DNA of 64,000 nucleotides, from contig NZ_JARWOP010000307.1 in the NCBI RefSeq assembly GCF_029868745.1, forward strand, positions 1 through 64,000. The letters are read 5' to 3'. This DNA is from Nocardia wallacei (lineage in GTDB: Bacteria; Actinomycetota; Actinomycetes; Mycobacteriales; Mycobacteriaceae). The notes under the pieces are model-generated. The model worked only from the letters and a program-made list of their open reading frames with translations. It was not told where the DNA came from and did no database searches. How positions within the stretch are numbered: the stretch's first letter is position 1; every line of letters starts with the position of its first letter. Positions 59,172 to 64,000 of this stretch are shown here, piece after piece. The translations under genes and the position numbers were made by a program.

Positions 59172-60824
59172 ATGGACGCGATCACCACGGTCCCCGCGCC
59201 GTCCAACGAACCCGTCAACTCCTACGCGCCCGGCACCCCGGAACGCGTCCGGTTGCGGGCCGCACTGCGCGAACTGGCCGATACCCCCACCGACATCTGT
59301 CATGTGATCGACGGCGAGCACCGCCCCGGCGGTGGCGCTCGCGTCGATGTCGTGCAGCCGCACGCGCACCGGGCGGTGCTCGGCAGCTTCGGCGTCGCCG
59401 AACCGGCCGACGCCCGGGACGCCGTCGACTCCGCCATGCGCGCCGCATCCGATTGGCGCGCACTGCCTTTCGACGAGCGCGCCGCGGTATTCCTGCGCGC
59501 CGCGGACCTGCTGGCCGGGCCGTGGCGCGAGACCGTCGCCGCGGCGACGATGCTGGGCCAGTCCAAGTCGCCGTATCAGGCCGAGATCGACGCGCCCTGC
59601 GAACTGGTCGACTTCTGGCGCTTCAACGTCCATTTCGCGCGGCAACTGCTGGCCGGTCAGCCCGAATCCGGCCCGGGTGTATGGAACCGCAGCGACTACC
59701 GGCCGCTGGAGGGCTTCGTCTACGCCATCACCCCGTTCAACTTCAGCGCGATCGCCGGAAACCTGCCCACCGCACCGGCTCTCATGGGCAATACGGTGGT
59801 GTGGAAGCCCTCGCCCACCCAGGCCCTCGCCGCCTATTGCACGATGCGGCTGCTGGAGGCGGCCGGGCTGCCGCCGGGTGTGATCAATCTGGTGCACGGG
59901 CACGGCCCGGAGGTGTCGGAGGTGGCGCTGCGTGATCCGCGGCTGGCCGGTATCCACTTCACCGGCTCCACCCGCACCTTCCAGCACCTGTGGCGGGAGG
60001 TGGGCGCCCATATCGACCGCTACCACGGGTATCCGCGGCTGGTCGGGGAGACCGGCGGCAAGGATTTCGTGCTCGCGCATCCCTCGGCCGACCCGGAGAC
60101 GCTGATGACGGCGCTGATTCGCGGCGCCTACGAGTATCAGGGCCAGAAGTGCTCGGCCGCGTCCCGCGCGTTCGTCCCGCGCTCGGTGTGGAATCGCGTC
60201 GGGGAGGAGCTGATCGGCCGGATCGAGTCGCTGTCCTACGGCGATATCACCGATTTCGCGAATTTCGGTGGGGCAGTGATAGATCGGCGCGCCTTCGACC
60301 GCAATGCCGCCGCGATCGAGCGGGCCAAGGCGACGCCGGGCGTGACCGTCGCGGCGGGCGGCTCGTACGACGACGCCGTCGGCTACTTCGTGTCACCGAC
60401 GCTGCTGCTCGGCGACGATCCCGGCGACGAGATGTTCCGCACCGAGTACTTCGGCCCGATCCTGTCGGTGCACGTATACGACGATTCCCGCCCGCATGCC
60501 TTCGACGAGGCGCTGCGCCTGGTCGACACCGGGGCCGCCTACGCGCTGACCGGCGCGATCATCGCCCGCGACCGCGCGGCCATCGAGAAGGCAAGCGGGG
60601 CACTGCGTTTCGCGGCGGGCAACTTCTACGTCAACGACAAGCCGACCGGCGCCGTGGTCGGCCAGCAGCCGTTCGGCGGCGCCCGCGCCTCCGGCACCAA
60701 CGACAAGGCCGGTTCGCCGCTGAACCTGCTGCGCTGGGTCTCCCCGCGATCGATGAAGGAGACGTTCGTCCCGCCCGTGACGCACGAATACCCGCACCAG
60801 GCACCGGATTCGGAGCGGTCGTGA
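59172..60824 (+). CDS. pruA: 1-pyrroline-5-carboxylate dehydrogenase
   Basis: A 550-residue aldehyde dehydrogenase. Catalytic Cys lies in YEYQGQKCSAASRAF, catalytic Glu in VGETGGKD, and the NAD site in FTGSTRTFQHLW. ITPFNFSAIAGNLPTAPALMGN is typical of P5C dehydrogenases. It oxidises glutamate semialdehyde to glutamate. ATG 59172 is chosen; the in-frame ATG 59157 is an alternative. Neither has a strong ribosome site, so a leaderless transcript is possible. It corresponds to Rv1187. Confidence 0.92.
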   Translation: MDAITTVPAPSNEPVNSYAPGTPERVRLRAALRELADTPTDICHVIDGEHRPGGGARVDVVQPHAHRAVLGSFGVAEPADARDAVDSAMRAASDWRALPFDERAAVFLRAADLLAGPWRETVAAATMLGQSKSPYQAEIDAPCELVDFWRFNVHFARQLLAGQPESGPGVWNRSDYRPLEGFVYAITPFNFSAIAGNLPTAPALMGNTVVWKPSPTQALAAYCTMRLLEAAGLPPGVINLVHGHGPEVSEVALRDPRLAGIHFTGSTRTFQHLWREVGAHIDRYHGYPRLVGETGGKDFVLAHPSADPETLMTALIRGAYEYQGQKCSAASRAFVPRSVWNRVGEELIGRIESLSYGDITDFANFGGAVIDRRAFDRNAAAIERAKATPGVTVAAGGSYDDAVGYFVSPTLLLGDDPGDEMFRTEYFGPILSVHVYDDSRPHAFDEALRLVDTGAAYALTGAIIARDRAAIEKASGALRFAAGNFYVNDKPTGAVVGQQPFGGARASGTNDKAGSPLNLLRWVSPRSMKETFVPPVTHEYPHQAPDSERS

Positions 60825-60855
60825 GTACGGCCACCGGGATACCCGTGGAGGAACG

Positions 60856-61827
60856 ATGAACGCGTCCGCGCTGTCCAACCCGTTGCGCCCGGCGTTGCTG
60901 GCGGCGGCCCGCTCCCGCCGGGTCGAACGCGGCCTCACCCGGCTGCCCGCCACCGGTCGCATGATCGATCGCTTCGTGGCGGGGGAGACGCGGGACGCGG
61001 CGCTGTCCGCGGTGCGAGAGTTGTTGCGTGGCAATCGGTTCGTCACCGTCGACTACCTCGGCGAGGACACCGCCGACCCGGCGCAGGCGGACCGCGTCGT
61101 GCGGGAGTATCTCGGACTGATCGCGGCACTGGCCGAACTGCCGACAGGCGCCGCGGCGGGGCCGCGCCCGCTCGAGGTGTCGGTGAAACTGTCGGCGCTG
61201 GGCCGGGCGCTGCCCACCGACGGTCACGAGACCGCCCTGCGCCATGCCCGCGTCCTGGCTCGCGCCGCCGCGGCCGCGGGTATCTGGATGACGATCGACG
61301 CCGAGGACCACGCGACCACCGAATCGCGGCTGGCCATCGTGCGCGAACTGCGCCGCGACCACCCGGAGACCGTCGGCACCGTGCTCCAGGCATACCTGCG
61401 GCGCACGGCGGGCGACTGCCGCGTCCTCGCCGGCGAGGGCGCCCGGATCCGGCTGTGCAAGGGCGCCTACAGCGAGCCGGAATCCGTGGCCTTCCGGCAC
61501 AAGCGGGAGGTGGACGCCTCGTACCTGGAGTGCCTGCGAATCCTCCTGGCGGGCAAGGGATATCCGATGATCGCCACCCACGACCCGGCGATGATCGAGG
61601 CCGCCGCGCTGCTCGCGACAGCCGTCGGGCGCGACCGCGACGACCTCGAATACCAGATGCTGTACGGCATCCGGCCCACCGAACAATCCCGGCTGATCGG
61701 CCTCGGACAGCACCTGCGCGTGTACGTCCCCTTCGGCGACCAGTGGTACGGCTATTTCGTCCGCAGACTCGCCGAACGCCCGGCAAACCTCATGTTCTTC
61801 CTCCGGTCGGCCGCGACGACGACCTGA
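60856..61827 (+). CDS. pruB: proline dehydrogenase (monofunctional)
   Basis: A 323-residue FAD-dependent TIM-barrel enzyme. Conserved pieces are LEVSVKLSALGRALP, IDAEDHATTE, RLCKGAYSEPESVAF, IATHDPAMI, QMLYGIRPTEQ and the C-terminal RRLAERPAN. It oxidises proline to P5C, which pruA converts to glutamate. ATG 60856 follows GTGGAGGAACG. It lies 31 bases after pruA in one operon, as Rv1188 does. Confidence 0.92.
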   Translation: MNASALSNPLRPALLAAARSRRVERGLTRLPATGRMIDRFVAGETRDAALSAVRELLRGNRFVTVDYLGEDTADPAQADRVVREYLGLIAALAELPTGAAAGPRPLEVSVKLSALGRALPTDGHETALRHARVLARAAAAAGIWMTIDAEDHATTESRLAIVRELRRDHPETVGTVLQAYLRRTAGDCRVLAGEGARIRLCKGAYSEPESVAFRHKREVDASYLECLRILLAGKGYPMIATHDPAMIEAAALLATAVGRDRDDLEYQMLYGIRPTEQSRLIGLGQHLRVYVPFGDQWYGYFVRRLAERPANLMFFLRSAATTT

Positions 61828-62506
61828 CGAGGTCGCGTAGCACCGCAATCGAGCACTGTGTCGACCGCGTGCTGGGCGTCGGCGAAGTCGGTGTATGGAT
61901 CAGGCTGCGCCCGGCCTCTCGAATCGGGCGACGAAACGCAGCTCCAGCGCGTGAGCCAGCCGTTCGAGCATGCCGATGGTGGGGGTCCCGCCTCCCGACT
62001 CCAGCCGAGACACGTCGGGTTGGCGTAGCCCGGCGCGCTGTGCCGGCTGAGTTCGCCGACACCATCCGTAAACGTCGACTCGAACTCGGCCTCACGCAGA
62101 CCCATGATCGCCCGGTGCTGGGCGCCGCGACGTTTGCGGTGGCCCGGTGGTCCGATCTCGTCGGCCGCCGCGTGCTGATGCTCATCGACGCCGTGTGAGC
62201 AATGCGGTATCGCGTCCTTCTCTCGTGTTGACACGCCGCTGACCTGGGGTGGAGGTGTGGGGGGAGAATTAGTTCTTGTGGGGCGCATGTGAATTGCGGT
62301 ACAACAGCTATGTCACGGCAACTTTAAATGTCTCGTTGAGCTTCTGTGTTCTGTCCGTTCGACCACGCTGAGAAAACCGCACTGCCAGGCAAGCTGTCCG
62401 GATGAGATGCCCGTGGGGAAGCGGTCATCCCGTGCACTTCGTGTGTGCTGAGTAGTCGCCGGTCGCTCGCCGTCGGGGTGGTGTGCGCCGAACCGAAGGG
62501 CGAGCC
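61828..62506. other. gene-poor region between pruB and NlpC/P60 gene
   Basis: About 680 bases without an intact gene. It contains a decayed XRE fragment (61900-62055). Bases 62290-62500 show scattered pairing (for example ACCGC near 62376 with GCGGT near 62425) but no recognisable riboswitch. GC content looks lower around 62260-62360 than in the rest of the window. Confidence 0.5.
61900..62055 (-). pseudogene. fragment of an XRE-family helix-turn-helix antitoxin-like gene
   Basis: The minus strand encodes RAGLRQPDVSRLESG and then GMLERLAHALELRFVARFE before a stop at 61900-61902. This is the recognition helix and C-terminus of a HigA/XRE-type regulator. The frame upstream is not open with matching sequence and no start is visible. 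On the plus strand at 62045-62100, FADTIRKRRLELGLTQ looks like the N-terminal helix of such a protein. Rearranged remnants are likely. Confidence 0.55.
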
Positions 62507-63052
62507 ATGGCGACAACTCCATCGCGCAACAGCATCGTTCGACTACTTCTCACCACGCTGACCGGCCTGATCGCCGTCTCGGTCGCCGCGGGAACCGCCA
62601 GCGGCGCCGACGACATCGGGAGCAGTTCCGGCAGCGCCTCGGGCTCGGGATCCGGCTCGGCCTCCGGTAGCGCCAGCGGCTCGGCGACCCTGCCGCTCGC
62701 CAGTCCGCGGGCGATGATCGCGCTGAACCTCGCCCAGACCCAGGTCGGCAAGCCGTACGAATGGGGCGCCACCGGGCCCCTCACCTATGACTGCTCCGGA
62801 CTGGCGGTGTGGTCGTTCCGGCACGTGGGCATCATGCTGCCGCGCACCACCTGGCAGCAGGCGGCGGCGGGCAGCGCGGTACCGCTGGGCTCGATTCAGC
62901 CCGGCGACATCGTCATCGTGAACGCCGACGGTTCACACGAGGGCATCTACGCCGGCGGCGGGCAACTGCTCAACGCGCACTCGGCGGGCGTCGGGGTCGT
63001 GCTGACGCCGCTCAGCGAATTCGACATCTACGCGATCCGCCGGTTCTACTGA
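62507..63052 (+). CDS. secreted NlpC/P60 hydrolase with Ser/Gly linker
   Basis: A 181-residue exported protein. The signal peptide is LLLTTLTGLIAVSVAAGTASG. A Ser/Gly/Ala linker of about 28 residues (GSASGSGSGSASGSASGSA) connects it to an NlpC/P60 domain. Catalytic residues are Cys96 (YDCSGLAVW), His144 (SHEGIYAGGG) and His158 (NAHSAG). It is the third NlpC/P60 gene in the window and the smallest. ATG 62507 is chosen for the signal peptide; GGGCGAG precedes it. Likely a peptidoglycan endopeptidase. Confidence 0.88.
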   Translation: MATTPSRNSIVRLLLTTLTGLIAVSVAAGTASGADDIGSSSGSASGSGSGSASGSASGSATLPLASPRAMIALNLAQTQVGKPYEWGATGPLTYDCSGLAVWSFRHVGIMLPRTTWQQAAAGSAVPLGSIQPGDIVIVNADGSHEGIYAGGGQLLNAHSAGVGVVLTPLSEFDIYAIRRFY

Positions 63053-63054
63053 CG

Positions 63055-63933
63055 TCAGTCGTGCACCAGCCCGCGCAGCACCGGACCGTACTCCGGATGG
63101 GTGAGGGCCGAGGCGAACTGGGCGACCAGATAGTCGGCGGGATTGCCGGTGTCGTACCAGTTGCCCTGGATGACCTGGCCGTACACCGCGTTGGAGGCGG
63201 CGAACACATTGATCGCGTCGGTCAGGTAGACCTCGCCGCTGCGGTGGGTGTACCACGCGGCGACCTGCTTGCGCAGCTCCTCCACGATGCCCGGGGTGAC
63301 GACGTAACCACCGATCGCGGCGTAGGCCGAGGGCGCGTCCTCCGGCTTCGGCTTCTCGACCAGACCGGTGATGCGCATCAGCCCGTTGTCGAAGGTCTCC
63401 TCGACCACCGGCACGCCGTAGCGCGTCGAATCGGCGGCATCCATGGGCAGCAGCGCCAGCACCGGGGAGTGCGTCTTGTTGTAGGCGTCGATGAGCTGCT
63501 GGGCGCGCGGCACGTCCGCGACGAACACGTCGTCGGGCCACAGCACCAGCATCGGCTCGTCGCCCAGGGTGCGGGCGGCGTTGAGCACCGGCGTGCCGTT
63601 GCCGTACGGGCCGTGCTGGTCCAGATAGGTGATGTGGCCGAGGCGGCCGAGTTCGCCGACCTCCTCCACCGCGTCGGCGTAGGCGGTCTTGCCGTCGGCG
63701 CGCAGCTGTGCCACCAGCGCCGGATTGGGCCGGAAGTGGTCCTGGATCAACGACTTTCCGGCACTGACCACGATCGTGATGTCGGTGATGCCCGAGGCCA
63801 CCAGCTCCCGCACGGTGTGTTCGATCACCGGCTTGTCGCCGACGGGCAGCATCTCCTTGGGGATGGCCTTGGTCAGCGGGAGCAGGCGGGAACCGATACC
63901 GGCGGCCGGGATCACGGCCTTTCGGATGCTCAT
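63055..63933 (-). CDS. galU: UTP-glucose-1-phosphate uridylyltransferase
   Basis: A 292-residue nucleotidyltransferase. The signature PAAGIGSRLLPLTKAIPKEMLP and the later LVEKPKPEDAPS and LTDAINVF blocks identify GalU. It makes UDP-glucose for trehalose, glycolipid and envelope synthesis. It converges on the NlpC/P60 gene with two bases between the stops. ATG 63933 is the start; about 65 bases upstream remain in the window and show no complete feature. Confidence 0.94.
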   Translation of the reverse strand: MSIRKAVIPAAGIGSRLLPLTKAIPKEMLPVGDKPVIEHTVRELVASGITDITIVVSAGKSLIQDHFRPNPALVAQLRADGKTAYADAVEEVGELGRLGHITYLDQHGPYGNGTPVLNAARTLGDEPMLVLWPDDVFVADVPRAQQLIDAYNKTHSPVLALLPMDAADSTRYGVPVVEETFDNGLMRITGLVEKPKPEDAPSAYAAIGGYVVTPGIVEELRKQVAAWYTHRSGEVYLTDAINVFAASNAVYGQVIQGNWYDTGNPADYLVAQFASALTHPEYGPVLRGLVHD

Positions 63934-64000
63934 GATCCGATCATCACATACTCGGGTCGCCGATCATGTCGGTAGCCGCGCGTAGATTCCCTGTCATGGA

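Noticed and set aside
62290..62506. Possible c-di-AMP (ydaO) riboswitch upstream of NlpC/P60
   Set aside because: Such riboswitches precede NlpC/P60 and rpf genes in actinobacteria. I looked here and before 2770 and 3508, but the conserved core segments are not present.
1..64000. CRISPR arrays, insertion sequences, prophage genes, tRNA or rRNA genes
   Set aside because: I saw no regularly spaced repeats, no transposase or integrase frames and no tRNA- or rRNA-like segments. The IS and PE_PGRS insertions of M. tuberculosis in this segment are absent here.

Overview
The window is a very GC-rich stretch (GTG and ATG starts, many 4-base stop/start overlaps) of a mycolic-acid-producing actinobacterium, most likely Nocardia or a close relative such as Rhodococcus. 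Evidence: a Wag31/DivIVA-SepF-YggT polar growth block, PimB' and MptA mannosyltransferases of the phosphatidylinositol mannoside/lipomannan pathway, class II DAHP synthase, PknL with its Rv2175c-like partner, and gene order that follows the Mycobacterium tuberculosis Rv2191-to-Rv2144c segment almost gene for gene. Genus is inference; no rRNA or tRNA gene lies in the window.

Layout. 0.2-2.3 kb: a DEDDh exonuclease/GIY-YIG fusion on the minus strand. 2.8-5.7 kb: two secreted NlpC/P60 peptidoglycan hydrolases and a membrane-anchored zinc peptidase. 5.9-12.5 kb: PimB', two SRPBCC-like proteins, an ArsA-like ATPase, a low-complexity protein, a ROK sugar kinase and a PlsC-type acyltransferase. 12.5-17.8 kb: an Rv2179c-type exoribonuclease, AroG, PASTA kinase PknL and its DNA-binding partner. 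17.9-30.5 kb: carotenoid genes (crtB, crtI, crtE, a CruF-type hydratase, a CrtO-type oxidoreductase, a family 2 glycosyltransferase) interleaved with mptA, an MTHFR-like gene, lppM and a GNAT gene. 30.7-31.7 kb: HEPN and DUF3040 proteins. 32-49.3 kb: the complete dcw cluster mraZ-rsmH-ftsL-ftsI-murE-murF-mraY-murD-ftsW-murG-murC-ftsQ-ftsZ. 49.5-53.8 kb: pgeF, yggS, sepF, yggT, wag31. 54-57.3 kb: ileS under a T-box leader. 57.4-61.8 kb: proline catabolism (PucR regulator, pruA, pruB). 61.9-64 kb: a decayed XRE fragment, a third NlpC/P60 gene and galU.

The genes mostly serve one theme: building, dividing and modifying the cell envelope. The carotenoid set predicts a hydroxylated, probably ketolated and glycosylated C40 pigment; no lycopene cyclase is visible here, so the end product cannot be fixed from this window.

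The main non-coding signals are: MraZ boxes laid over the dcw promoter; an mraW-type RNA hairpin before rsmH; an isoleucine T-box with an AUC specifier and UGGU bulge; a structured leader before the DUF3040 gene; perfect and near-perfect Crp/GlxR sites plus a shared 19-bp element upstream of the NlpC/P60 genes; a perfect inverted repeat in the pru divergent promoter; and two Ser-Glu-Arg leader ORFs fused by 4-base overlap to the zinc peptidase gene and sepF.
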